From positions 1 to 64,000 of the forward strand of contig CAJUCE010000020.1 of assembly GCA_910584865.1 (NCBI GenBank): 64,000 bases of DNA, given 5' to 3'. Position numbers and translations under genes: made by a program. Positions within the stretch are counted from its first letter, which is position 1; each line of letters starts with the position of its first letter. The notes under the pieces are model-generated. The model worked only from the letters and a program-made list of their open reading frames with translations, did no database searches and was not told the DNA's origin. Source of the stretch: an uncultured Acetatifactor sp. Its GTDB lineage: Bacteria; Bacillota; Clostridia; Lachnospirales; Lachnospiraceae. Positions 8,157-16,322 of the stretch are shown piece by piece.

Positions 8157-10661
8157 TTACAACGCATCCAACATTCTTCTTACGTCTTCCAGATAGTCTT
8201 CATAGACCTCGAATTCATTGTCCAACAGCCCGTCGCCCACCGCGTCGGATGCCTTGTCGTTGATGCCCTCTGCCAGAACCTCCAACATGATGCCCTGTTC
8301 GTCGGCAAACTGCTTTAAGTCCGCTTTATCGTTCAAAATGATGCGTAATGTCTGCCGCTCTGTATCGGTCAGGGCTTCTTTCAAAATGTTCCATTCGTCT
8401 CCGGGCTCTGATGCTGCATTCATACCGTTTCCAATCTGATGCGCAGCATTCCATGCCTCCATGCTGTCGGGCCATGCTGTGCACTGTGATTCTGCTTTCT
8501 CTGATAATACTGCGTGCTGCGATTCACCTTTCTCTGATGGTACTGTGCATTGCAATTCCGATTTCTTCTGCAGTGTTGAGTGTTGAATCTCTCCTTTCCC
8601 TGACACCGCTGTATACTGAACAGTTTCTTCCTTTAATAATGCAGCAGATTCTTTCTCGACAAAATCTGACTTTGAAGAAGCCTTAATTTCCTTTTCTGCT
8701 GTCGGATTCAGGATATCGTTCCGGAGTTGGGTGCCTTCTTCCGCCTGCCCGGTTTTCAACCCCGTCCCCGTTTTTCCCGAATCGAAGTCCCTTTCCTCCG
8801 ACACAGGGAATGTCTCCCCCGCTCCAATGACACCTTCCCCCGGCACAGGCAGCCTTCGCCCCGAATCGCTTCCTCCTTCCGGCACAGTCAACTTCTCCTG
8901 AATCACATAGGCTTCCTGCCGGATTTTTTCCAACGCCCCGGGATTTACCCGGACTACCGTTTTGGTTTCCTCCCTGTAGAATGCCGTTACCGCATCCGAA
9001 ATGACGGTTTCCAGGCAGATTCCCGCTTTTTTCAGCTCATCCGCCATCACTGGGCTGAGCATATCCGGATTCGCGGTCAGTTTATGCTTGTATTTCGTCA
9101 CTTTCCGCAGCACGGACTCCATCCGTTTCAGACAATAGCCCATCAGCCGCTTCCCGCTGTCCGTGGTAATCACCGAACTGAAAGTCCACTGGTTTCCGCG
9201 GCACACATAGATTTCTTTTCGGGAAAGCATCACCTGCCTGTCCGCCTGCTGTCCCGCAGGGTAAAACAGAGCGCCCTCGAACGGGGTCCAGGGCGCCATC
9301 TTTCTGGCAGGCTGAAACAGAAAATCATCCAGTTCAAAACCGCCTTCCGCAAACGCTCTCTGCAGCCGCTCAAAGGTATATAAAAAACACCTCCTGATGA
9401 GATCCTCTCTTTCTGTAAAAAAGGCTGATTTTTTGATATCATATTTCGATCGGCCGCAATACAGTTCAAAAAGATTCTCCTCCTCTGACAGCTCCGGATA
9501 ATAAGCACCCGGGACATTCTTCTCCGCAAAATCCTGAGAGCGTTCATTCAGCCCATAATAAATATAATAATCCTTCAGCCATCTTGACATATATTTATCT
9601 ACTGACTTATCATACACCCGGAAAGCATCCCAGAAAAAAACAAGCTGTTCCGCCCCCTCCTCCGGGCTGTCCACTCCGATATTGTTCAGCAGTTCATAGA
9701 TATACAAAAAAGCGTACGACAGGGAAACATGCTCCACTCTCCCTTCCCGCACCGCGCTCCGCCAGGTGAAAAAAGTCCGCAGCTGCTCATAGCCCATCAT
9801 CTGATAGTTCGGATAATAGGAGGAATACGGGACTACCTTCTCGTATGCATCCTGAAAATCCTTCATGAACATTCCCTGCCGGTAAAACAGCCTGGAATTT
9901 TCCCGCTGCATTTTCTGGTTATAGAAATGGGAACTCCTGAAATTAAGATACCTGCTCTCCCTGGCAATGTCACGCATTTGATTAAACATTTGGCGAACCG
10001 GATCTTCCTCCCGAAGCCTGATGCTTTCCGGGTTCAGGTGCTGAGCGGCTCCCTGTTTCCACGTCTCCGCCTCGGTCTGCTGAGCGGCTTCCCGTTTCCA
10101 CATTTCCGTTTCCGTCTGCTGCCCGGCTCCCCATTTCCACGTCTCTGGTTCCGTCTGCTGTCCGGCTCCCTGTTTCCACATTTCTAATTCTGTCTGCTGT
10201 CCGGCTCCCCGCTTCCACGTCTCCGGTTCCGTCTGCTGCCCGGCTCCCCGTTTCCACGTCTCTGGTTCCGTCTGCTGTCCGGCTCCCCATTTCCACGTCT
10301 CCGGCTCTCTCTGCTGAGCGGCTTCCTGTTTCCACGTCTCCGGCTCCGTCTGCTGTCCCTTTATTCTCCCCGTCCCTGCAGACTTCAGCGCTTTTACGCC
10401 CGTTTCCTTTCCCTCCTCCGCCGAACTCCTGACCGAAGAGCCGGAAATAGAGAAAGACCCCTGCCCCGGAACAGCTCCCCCATCCGGCTCCGTACCATAC
10501 TCTATCTCATAGTAGGGAGCTTCCTCAAAAGAGAGAAGCTCCCTGACCCTGCCCTGGGAAAGCGGCTGCGGGACAGTCTCTTCCCGGCTTTTCTGATTTT
10601 GTATCTCTTCAAAAATCTCGAATGCCTCATATTCTTTGCCGTATTTTCCCATAACCCCCAT
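8157..10661 (-). CDS. TerB_N / TerB_C domain protein with tandem repeats
   Basis: A large cytoplasmic protein (about 834 residues) of the TerB_N family. After an acidic start come about eight copies of a 13-residue repeat of the type TEPETWKRGAGQQ. The TerB_N domain follows (SRYLNFRSSHFYNQKMQREN through YMSRWLKDYYIYYGL), then a middle domain, a second low-complexity stretch (SEKGESQH-like), and a C-terminal TerB_C-like domain (LTDTERQTLRIILND to EDYLEDVRRML). These proteins accompany a DUF2791 ATPase and a helicase in Ter-associated stress/defence clusters; the ATPase is at 4210-5526. A GTG at 10697 would extend the frame, but it lies at the end of a promoter-like sequence without a ribosome site, so I prefer the ATG at 10661 preceded by GGGAG. 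Confidence 0.8.
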   Translation of the reverse strand: MGVMGKYGKEYEAFEIFEEIQNQKSREETVPQPLSQGRVRELLSFEEAPYYEIEYGTEPDGGAVPGQGSFSISGSSVRSSAEEGKETGVKALKSAGTGRIKGQQTEPETWKQEAAQQREPETWKWGAGQQTEPETWKRGAGQQTEPETWKRGAGQQTELEMWKQGAGQQTEPETWKWGAGQQTETEMWKREAAQQTEAETWKQGAAQHLNPESIRLREEDPVRQMFNQMRDIARESRYLNFRSSHFYNQKMQRENSRLFYRQGMFMKDFQDAYEKVVPYSSYYPNYQMMGYEQLRTFFTWRSAVREGRVEHVSLSYAFLYIYELLNNIGVDSPEEGAEQLVFFWDAFRVYDKSVDKYMSRWLKDYYIYYGLNERSQDFAEKNVPGAYYPELSEEENLFELYCGRSKYDIKKSAFFTEREDLIRRCFLYTFERLQRAFAEGGFELDDFLFQPARKMAPWTPFEGALFYPAGQQADRQVMLSRKEIYVCRGNQWTFSSVITTDSGKRLMGYCLKRMESVLRKVTKYKHKLTANPDMLSPVMADELKKAGICLETVISDAVTAFYREETKTVVRVNPGALEKIRQEAYVIQEKLTVPEGGSDSGRRLPVPGEGVIGAGETFPVSEERDFDSGKTGTGLKTGQAEEGTQLRNDILNPTAEKEIKASSKSDFVEKESAALLKEETVQYTAVSGKGEIQHSTLQKKSELQCTVPSEKGESQHAVLSEKAESQCTAWPDSMEAWNAAHQIGNGMNAASEPGDEWNILKEALTDTERQTLRIILNDKADLKQFADEQGIMLEVLAEGINDKASDAVGDGLLDNEFEVYEDYLEDVRRMLDAL
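10041..10352. repeat. Eight tandem 39-bp coding repeats
   Basis: Eight imperfect 39-bp units, each encoding 13 residues around a conserved Trp-Lys (consensus T-E-P-E-T-W-K-x-G-A-G-Q-Q). The copies differ mainly by point changes, and the frame is kept throughout. It lies just N-terminal to the TerB_N domain. Confidence 0.9.
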
Positions 10662-10684
10662 AATCTCCCGCTGCCAACCTGTCC

Positions 10685-10711
10685 ATTTTAGAAACACTTA
10701 AGAATTGTCAA
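10685..10711 (-). promoter_or_regulatory. Possible promoter of the TerB_N gene
   Basis: TTGACA (10706-10711) and TAAAAT (10685-10690) with a short 15-bp spacer, reading toward the TerB_N gene. If used, the GTG at 10697 would lie inside the promoter, which favours the internal ATG start. Confidence 0.35.
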
Positions 10712-10748
10712 AAAGCAACTGCTCAATCCGCTCCTTTTTCCGCTGTTT

Positions 10749-11141
10749 TCACAAGTCCAACCGCATTTCAATTTCGTCACGGTTCATTTCACCTGTGGGA
10801 CAAAAGCCCAGTTTTTCATACACATGCTTCGCCGCCGCATTTCCAGGAGCACAGTCCAGGATCAGAAAATCATATTTTCCGGAATCCCGGGCCATCTGGA
10901 TGAGCAGTTTGACCGCCTGTGTGCCGTATCCTTTGTTCTGGTACTCCGCCGGAAACATAATACGCCATAATACAAGGCATCTTGCCTCCGCGTCCTCGTC
11001 CAGCATCATAAAACCTACAGGTGTGTCGTCCTGATAAACGGCAAAAGGCCACACATCCCCTGCTTCCCTGTACAACCATGCCTGGGCGCTGTTCCTTACT
11101 TGCCGCATTCCTTTCGAAACCAGGCATCTCCCTTTCCTCAC
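10749..11141 (-). CDS. GNAT N-acetyltransferase, N-terminally short
   Basis: A 130-residue GNAT. It has AVYQDDTPVGFMML, the acetyl-CoA motif AEYQNKGYGTQAVKLLI, and the closing segment GNAAAKHVYEKLGFCPTGE. Compared with the 163-residue relative at 7508-7999, it lacks the first beta-strand/helix (about 20-25 residues): the expected sequence before SAQAWLYREAG is replaced by a basic stretch that overlaps the end of the upstream gene. This may be a 5'-truncated gene, or one that starts without a good ribosome site. The acetyltransferase fold is clear; activity is doubtful. Confidence 0.65.
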   Translation of the reverse strand: MRKGRCLVSKGMRQVRNSAQAWLYREAGDVWPFAVYQDDTPVGFMMLDEDAEARCLVLWRIMFPAEYQNKGYGTQAVKLLIQMARDSGKYDFLILDCAPGNAAAKHVYEKLGFCPTGEMNRDEIEMRLDL

Positions 11142-13030
11142 CCGATCAAAACCTGCTTGCCCCGGAACGCAAAACCGTACTTTCTGATTCGGTCTGCCGG
11201 TATTCCTTTCGCCTCAAGGGCCGCGGCATACTGCATTTCCTCAATCTGCTTCAGGGCAGAGCGTACCGTATCCTCCAGAGTCTTTTCTCCGTCCTCCTCA
11301 TCAAGAACCTTGAATTCGATAAGAATTGCATCTCCATTTTGCTTCCCATCAACTCCATCCCTGGAGCCATGTTCTGCAAAAATTTCCTGACAAGGCTCTA
11401 AAAGCACGTCATAACGCCCCAACCCGCTTTCCCGGTTTGAAGTGACCGTATAACGCCCTCTTAAGTCTACCAACAGCCCCAGAACAAACCCATGGTAAAA
11501 CCGCTCCGGCTCCGTCTGCTCCGAAGGCTTATTCCCGCTGTCAAAGAAGCTGAAAGTCTCCAGAGCCACCCGGTTCATATAGTGGTTCATCTCCCGCAAA
11601 TTCCCCTTCAGCAGCGCTTTCACAAATCCATTGTACGCCGGCGTGTACTCCATAAACCAGTCGTCGATCATGTGCTCGAACATCAGCCGGACTTCCCTGT
11701 TGGTCAGCGCCAAGTCATACTCTGTCTTCCCCGTCCGCTCGTTGAAGGTTACCTGCTCCGCCCTGAGGTAACCGGTTGCCAGAAGCAGGCTCCAGACGGC
11801 GCTCTCTCTGTAGTCAAGCTGACTGAAGACAATCTGCTCGTCAATTATGGTGTGATAGACCTTTCCCTGAAGCAGATCCTCCATAACCATTTTCACATCC
11901 GGATTTCCCTCCCGGATTAACTTTCCTGCCAAACTGTTGGAACTGGTGTTTGCCCAGTAGGTTGACAGTTTTTTCTTATTCAGGAAATTAATAATTGACC
12001 ATGGATTATAGATGTCTCTTCTTTTTCCGAAGATAAAGCCGTCATACCACTTTTTCACATCGGCTTTCCTGTCGTCCAACCCGCATTCCTCCAATGCGGC
12101 AAACACTTCCTCCTCCGTAAAGCCGAATGAATCGGCATATTTATCAGAAGCAGTAGTCACCACCTCCAGATTATTCAGATCCGAAAAAATCGACTCCTTG
12201 CTGACCCTTGTAATACCAGTTAATAATGCCCTGTCAAGGTATGGATTTGTTTTAAAAGTGGCATTAAACATCCCCTTGATGAATTCCACTATCTCCTTCC
12301 AGTACCCATGCACATAGGCCTCCTGCATTGGCGTATCATACTCGTCCAAAAGAACGAGCACCTTCTTCCCGTAATAGCGATACAAATAATTCGATAGTGC
12401 ATTGATTGAGTTGGCGGCCTGATAATACTCCATTTCCGGTGAAACCTTCAGATACGCTTCCGTTTCTCTTTCATCTAATAAACCACTGTCTAATAAATAA
12501 TTATATTTGCTGTAAACTTCCGCAATAATCTGGCAGATCTGCTTCTTTGCCTGGGAAAAGCTGCTCTCCTTCACCTTTGCAAAGGAAAGGCTGATAACCG
12601 GAAACGTACCCTGCAGCTTCCTGTATTTATAATCTCCGTCAGGAGATTTTTCTCCGTCAGGAGATTTTTCTCCGCCAGGAGATTTTTCCCCGTCAGGAGA
12701 CTCTTCTCCACCGGGGAATATTCCCCTGTCAGAAACATTTCTCCCGCTATTTTTTTCTTCATCACAAGCCATTTCCCCGCCCTGCGCTTTTTCCTCCCAG
12801 ATAGAAAGCCCCTCAAACAGCTCCCCTCTGCCCGCATATTCCAGGCTGAAAAACTGCTCCACCATGCTCATGTTCAGCGTCTTGCCGAAACGCCTGGGAC
12901 GCGTAATCAGGGTGACGGCATCCCCGTTTTCCCACCATTCCCTGATAAACCTCGTCTTGTCAATATAGAAATAGTTATTCTGTATCACCTGGCTGAAATC
13001 CTGATGCCCGATTGCCACAATCCTTGCCAT
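11138..13030 (-). CDS. AAA-ATPase-like protein with PD-(D/E)XK nuclease domain
   Basis: A 630-residue protein of the AAA-ATPase_like (DUF1703-type) plus PDDEXK_9 family, abundant in anaerobes. It starts MARIVAIGHQDFSQVIQNNY with the typical YIDKTRFI; Walker A is RPRRFGKTLNMS, Walker B LVLLDEYDTPMQEA, and ALLTGITRVSKESIFSDLNN is the sensor. The C-terminal nuclease core reads GRYDVLLEP, then AILIEFKVLDEEDG. The biological role is unknown; a selfish or regulatory element has been suggested. The start at 13030 follows GGGAGG by five bases. A low-complexity insert of hexapeptide repeats (GEKSPD) sits after GLSIWEEK, in a loop of the ATPase domain. Confidence 0.85.
   Translation of the reverse strand: MARIVAIGHQDFSQVIQNNYFYIDKTRFIREWWENGDAVTLITRPRRFGKTLNMSMVEQFFSLEYAGRGELFEGLSIWEEKAQGGEMACDEEKNSGRNVSDRGIFPGGEESPDGEKSPGGEKSPDGEKSPDGDYKYRKLQGTFPVISLSFAKVKESSFSQAKKQICQIIAEVYSKYNYLLDSGLLDERETEAYLKVSPEMEYYQAANSINALSNYLYRYYGKKVLVLLDEYDTPMQEAYVHGYWKEIVEFIKGMFNATFKTNPYLDRALLTGITRVSKESIFSDLNNLEVVTTASDKYADSFGFTEEEVFAALEECGLDDRKADVKKWYDGFIFGKRRDIYNPWSIINFLNKKKLSTYWANTSSNSLAGKLIREGNPDVKMVMEDLLQGKVYHTIIDEQIVFSQLDYRESAVWSLLLATGYLRAEQVTFNERTGKTEYDLALTNREVRLMFEHMIDDWFMEYTPAYNGFVKALLKGNLREMNHYMNRVALETFSFFDSGNKPSEQTEPERFYHGFVLGLLVDLRGRYTVTSNRESGLGRYDVLLEPCQEIFAEHGSRDGVDGKQNGDAILIEFKVLDEEDGEKTLEDTVRSALKQIEEMQYAAALEAKGIPADRIRKYGFAFRGKQVLIG
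12633..12722. repeat. Tandem 18-bp coding repeats (GEKSPD hexapeptide)
   Basis: Four near-identical 18-bp units (12633-12704) and a decayed fifth. Each encodes one G-E-K-S-P-D-like hexapeptide. They form a frame-preserving expansion in a surface loop of the AAA-ATPase-like protein. Confidence 0.85.
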
Positions 13031-13565
13031 ACCAAACCTCCCTTTTTTGCCCATACCCACACATTTATACATATCAAAAGACCGAAAACATCCGAAAACC
13101 GAAAATCCCCCGTTTCCACGGCCCCTGCATCCCTTACATATTCTCTTCCCACCAGGACTCCCTCTTCAGATAACGCTCCAGAATATCAAAGCGCCTGAAG
13201 GCCGCCATGGTTCGTCTGTCGATTTTAGCCAGGTCATCCTGCCCGAAATAATTTAATGGAACTTCCCCGGTTAATATACAAAACACATTTGATCGTATTC
13301 ACGACCTTTTCGCATTCGCCGGGAAATGGCTGTCCACATCCAGTTATCTGGAGTATTTAGCCTGAAACAGCACGACGTTTAACTGGGGATCCTGGGCTTC
13401 CAGTATTTTACTGATTCCCTGGTCAATGATCTGCTTTGCCACGCCCATTCCCATACCGCCCTGGTTTGCCCGGTTTCAGGAACCCTCGTTATTCTTCACC
13501 GCCTGATAGATCCATTATACTGAAAAGCCCCCTGTTGTGCAAGGGGCTTCTGTTCAGAATATATT
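13031..13565 (-). pseudogene. Gene-poor stretch with decayed coding fragments
   Basis: No intact gene. Reading leftward, two short open stretches look protein-like but lack starts and are separated by stops. One near 13350-13460 reads GMGMGVAKQIIDQGISKILE. One near 13139-13260 reads NYFGQDDLAKIDRRTMAAFR and ends WWEENM at a stop (13139). I cannot assign either to a family. They probably belong to one or two genes eroded by frameshifts. A hairpin with AAGCCCC/GGGGCTT arms lies at 13524-13549. Confidence 0.4.
13524..13549. terminator. Hairpin, possible terminator
   Basis: AAGCCCC and GGGGCTT arms around an 11-base centre, downstream of the kinase/exporter operon. It lacks a strong T run, so termination is uncertain. 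Confidence 0.35.
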
Positions 13566-13721
13566 TCATTCAATTTTTGGAAACAATTTTCTTCCTGCGT
13601 TTACTGCCTTCTCCTGAAGAACGCTTTTACGGCCAGGCGACAAATAGCAAACTGATATTTTTACTGTTGCACCCGCCTGTAGTTTTTTGATAATTAATTG
13701 CAGGATGATCTTATTATCCAA
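13566..13721 (-). CDS. Small protein downstream of HPr-kinase-like gene
   Basis: A possible 51-residue protein starting at TTG, with GAGAGGTG a few bases upstream, 14 bases after the stop of the kinase gene. It begins MDNKIILQLIIKKLQAGATV and ends in a basic segment (GRKSVLQEKAVNAGRKLFPK). It has no recognised domain. The spacing and ribosome site suggest it is the last gene of the kinase/exporter operon. It could be a partner or substrate, or a chance frame. Confidence 0.35.
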   Translation of the reverse strand: MDNKIILQLIIKKLQAGATVKISVCYLSPGRKSVLQEKAVNAGRKLFPKIE

Positions 13722-13735
13722 AAAACACCTCTCTA

Positions 13736-14551
13736 TCAGCAGACCCTTGCCTTGTATTCTACCACTTCTTTGACAAACGAAAAATCCGCATATTCTACCT
13801 TGAAACAAGGAACCTTTGAAAGCTTCTTAAATCCCTGGATATAAGGGGATCTTAATGGGTATTGCGTAATTGTTGATTTTATAAGCCTGAAAAAAGCGTC
13901 CTCTGGACTAATAGGATAAACTGCATTCCTTTCTTCGCTTCTTTCTATAAAGAAAATACCTCCGATCTGCGTCGGCAATGTCGCTACGTTTTGCGGCATA
14001 TAGACATACTTATTGAAAGAAAAATAATCGACATGTCGATATTCCAATGAAATATTATTTTGCTCTAATACCTTCATGCCCCCTTCCCGTAAATGAAAGG
14101 GGCGTAAACAAGGGGCTATCGTTCCTTTCCTATAATCTGCCAATATACAGTCTTCGGTGATATACTTATATCCCGATATTACCAGATATGCAGCTAAGGT
14201 TGTTTTTCCTTTGCCTGTCGAACCCAGGAATAGAAATGCCTTATTATTTACCGCAATCGCAGAGCCATGCAAGGCCAGTATATCCTCTGTAAAAAAGGGG
14301 TATTCGAACAAAATACCCTTGACAAAACGGATCGGATCCTTATAAATAGACGTCTTACCATGAAACGATCCCTTATATTCCCCCTCGCTTATCTGGTATA
14401 CATACAAATCAACACATTCTCGCACAGGCTCACATTTAATCAGCCCGCAATAACATATTTCCAATACATTTATCAAATCAGGGCAATCCGTCACAATACA
14501 ATAATCATATTTTCTGCCCGGCATCGAAAGATACCGCTTCATCATCTCCAC
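13736..14551 (-). CDS. HPr-kinase-like protein (copy b)
   Basis: A 271-residue P-loop kinase resembling the C-terminal domain of HPr kinase/phosphorylase. LALHGSAIAV precedes the Walker A loop LFLGSTGKGKTTLAAYL (about residues 107-123), then YITEDCILADYRKG, which fits the HprK ED/DD segment. There is no N-terminal HprK domain. Related stand-alone kinases occur in lasso-peptide clusters, where they phosphorylate the precursor. It is about half identical by eye to the copy at 18232-19056, and the two bracket a pair of ABC exporters. I chose GTG at 14551 because GGAGG lies nine bases upstream; the frame is open further. The substrate is unknown, and HPr itself is unlikely. Confidence 0.75.
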   Translation of the reverse strand: MEMMKRYLSMPGRKYDYCIVTDCPDLINVLEICYCGLIKCEPVRECVDLYVYQISEGEYKGSFHGKTSIYKDPIRFVKGILFEYPFFTEDILALHGSAIAVNNKAFLFLGSTGKGKTTLAAYLVISGYKYITEDCILADYRKGTIAPCLRPFHLREGGMKVLEQNNISLEYRHVDYFSFNKYVYMPQNVATLPTQIGGIFFIERSEERNAVYPISPEDAFFRLIKSTITQYPLRSPYIQGFKKLSKVPCFKVEYADFSFVKEVVEYKARVC

Positions 14552-14567
14552 TTTTACTTTCCTCCAT

Positions 14568-16322
14568 TTATCGATACCATTTGCGCTGTATTTCAAACAT
14601 CTGCGCGTACAGCCCGTTTAGCCGCATTAACGCTTCATGGCTCCCGTCTTCCTGTACCTGTCCATCCTTCATTACTATCACACGCTCCGCAAAACGCGCA
14701 AAGCCCAACCGGTGGGAAGTAAACAGCACTGTCCGCTCCCCTGCCAATTTAAAAATCAATTTATAGATATCGATCTCCGCCAATGGGTCAAGGTATGCCG
14801 CCGGTTCATCCAATATCCATAATTCCGCCCTTTCATCCGCCAGGAGCCGCCCAACCGCAAGGCGCTGCCACTGCCCCTTGGACAGCTCCACGCCATTGTC
14901 CAACTGACCCAATTTGGTATCATAACCCTGTTCCAGGGACATGACATAATCATATAGCCCTACCTGCTTCAGGATCCGTTCCAGCCTGTCCTGCTGCAAT
15001 GGATTCCCGTTGCACCCCAGCTCAATATTCTCCCTGACCGTAAGTTCATATTCAATGAAATCCTGCAGCACCGCAGCACAGATCGGTGCCTCCCTGTCAC
15101 AGGTACCCTCGTAAGAAGTGAGCAGCCCCATAATAATAGACATCAGCGTTGTTTTCCCGCATCCGTTCTCCCCCACGATGGCGATTTTTTCGCCCTGCCT
15201 GACTTTCAGCTCTATGCCCCTTAATGCCGGATTTTCTGCCTGGGGATAACGATACCTCAGGTTTCGCACCAGGATTGCCGCCTCTCCCTCCACTGCGGAA
15301 TCCGGCAGTCCCCTGTACTGTTCCTCCTGCCATTCCAATACTTCATAATAATCGGAGACAATCCGAATGAATTCATTATTGTTCAGAAGGAACAGAGTAA
15401 AACTCTTCAGATTCTCGAACATGCTGCCCAGCAAGGCAATCACCATGGTAAAATAGCCAATCTCGCATCCCCCTTCCGCCGCCCGCTTCCCCAGCATAAG
15501 CGCCGCTATCAAAAATGCCACAATGAACAGAAGGTTTCCTACAATCTCCGTGACCTCTGTCAGTGCATTCAGCTTCAGGTAACTGCGTCGCGCCGCCCTG
15601 TTATAGTGCAGGAAACAACCTGAAAAATAGGAGTAAGATCCCTGGGTCTGGATATTCTGCTGGTTTACACGGGAACTGAATATCTCCTTAAAGTAATTAT
15701 TGCGGCGCGTTTTGGGATGTACATGCTTACGCCAATAATCCAACTGCTTATCGGATACAATGCCACACAGGAATCCGCAGATAAAGACGGAAGAAATCAG
15801 CACCAATGTAAATAGTACTCCCATTTCAGACAGCATAACGCAGTAAACAACCAGCATACAAACAACCCGGATTATTTTCATGGCACCATATACAGCGTTG
15901 GTATAATTTTCCACTGCCTGTCCCGCGATGTTGATCTTCTCATAGGTTTCCTGCCTCTCATAGTACTCATAAGAAATGGATGCCAGCTTTTGGGTAAGCC
16001 TCTCTTTAATCCTCGCCCTGACCGCATCGTCATATTTTTCAGAAATAACATAATATATACTGTTTGCCAGCTTAAAAAACAGAAGTAATGCCAAAAAAGC
16101 CAGGCTTCCCAAAATCAGGCGTTCGGCTTCCTTCCCCGCCCCCAGTAAAGCCGCCTCGTTTGTCACGAATTCCAAAAATTTAAGCTCTGTAAAAACTGCC
16201 GCCATGGAGGAATTATACAATAAGATAATCACAAGGGCCGCTCTCCAGTCCTGCCTCCATAAATCACCAAGGACTTTCCACTCTACCCGGAAGAATTTCG
16301 TTAAAGTTACTTTCTTTTTCAT
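14568..16322 (-). CDS. ABC exporter, fused permease/ATPase (intact copy)
   Basis: A 584-residue half-transporter of the peptide/lantibiotic exporter type (SpaT/NisT-like). Five to six membrane helices in the first 320 residues are followed by an ATPase: Walker A GENGCGKTTL, signature LSKGQWQRL (Lys replaces the usual second Gly), Walker B LWILDEPAAY, and the switch SHRLGF. No C39 leader-peptidase domain is present at the N terminus, so any leader must be removed elsewhere. The start overlaps the previous transporter's stop by 4 bp, showing translational coupling. It probably forms a heterodimer with that transporter and exports a peptide made by the cluster. Confidence 0.85.
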   Translation of the reverse strand: MKKKVTLTKFFRVEWKVLGDLWRQDWRAALVIILLYNSSMAAVFTELKFLEFVTNEAALLGAGKEAERLILGSLAFLALLLFFKLANSIYYVISEKYDDAVRARIKERLTQKLASISYEYYERQETYEKINIAGQAVENYTNAVYGAMKIIRVVCMLVVYCVMLSEMGVLFTLVLISSVFICGFLCGIVSDKQLDYWRKHVHPKTRRNNYFKEIFSSRVNQQNIQTQGSYSYFSGCFLHYNRAARRSYLKLNALTEVTEIVGNLLFIVAFLIAALMLGKRAAEGGCEIGYFTMVIALLGSMFENLKSFTLFLLNNNEFIRIVSDYYEVLEWQEEQYRGLPDSAVEGEAAILVRNLRYRYPQAENPALRGIELKVRQGEKIAIVGENGCGKTTLMSIIMGLLTSYEGTCDREAPICAAVLQDFIEYELTVRENIELGCNGNPLQQDRLERILKQVGLYDYVMSLEQGYDTKLGQLDNGVELSKGQWQRLAVGRLLADERAELWILDEPAAYLDPLAEIDIYKLIFKLAGERTVLFTSHRLGFARFAERVIVMKDGQVQEDGSHEALMRLNGLYAQMFEIQRKWYR

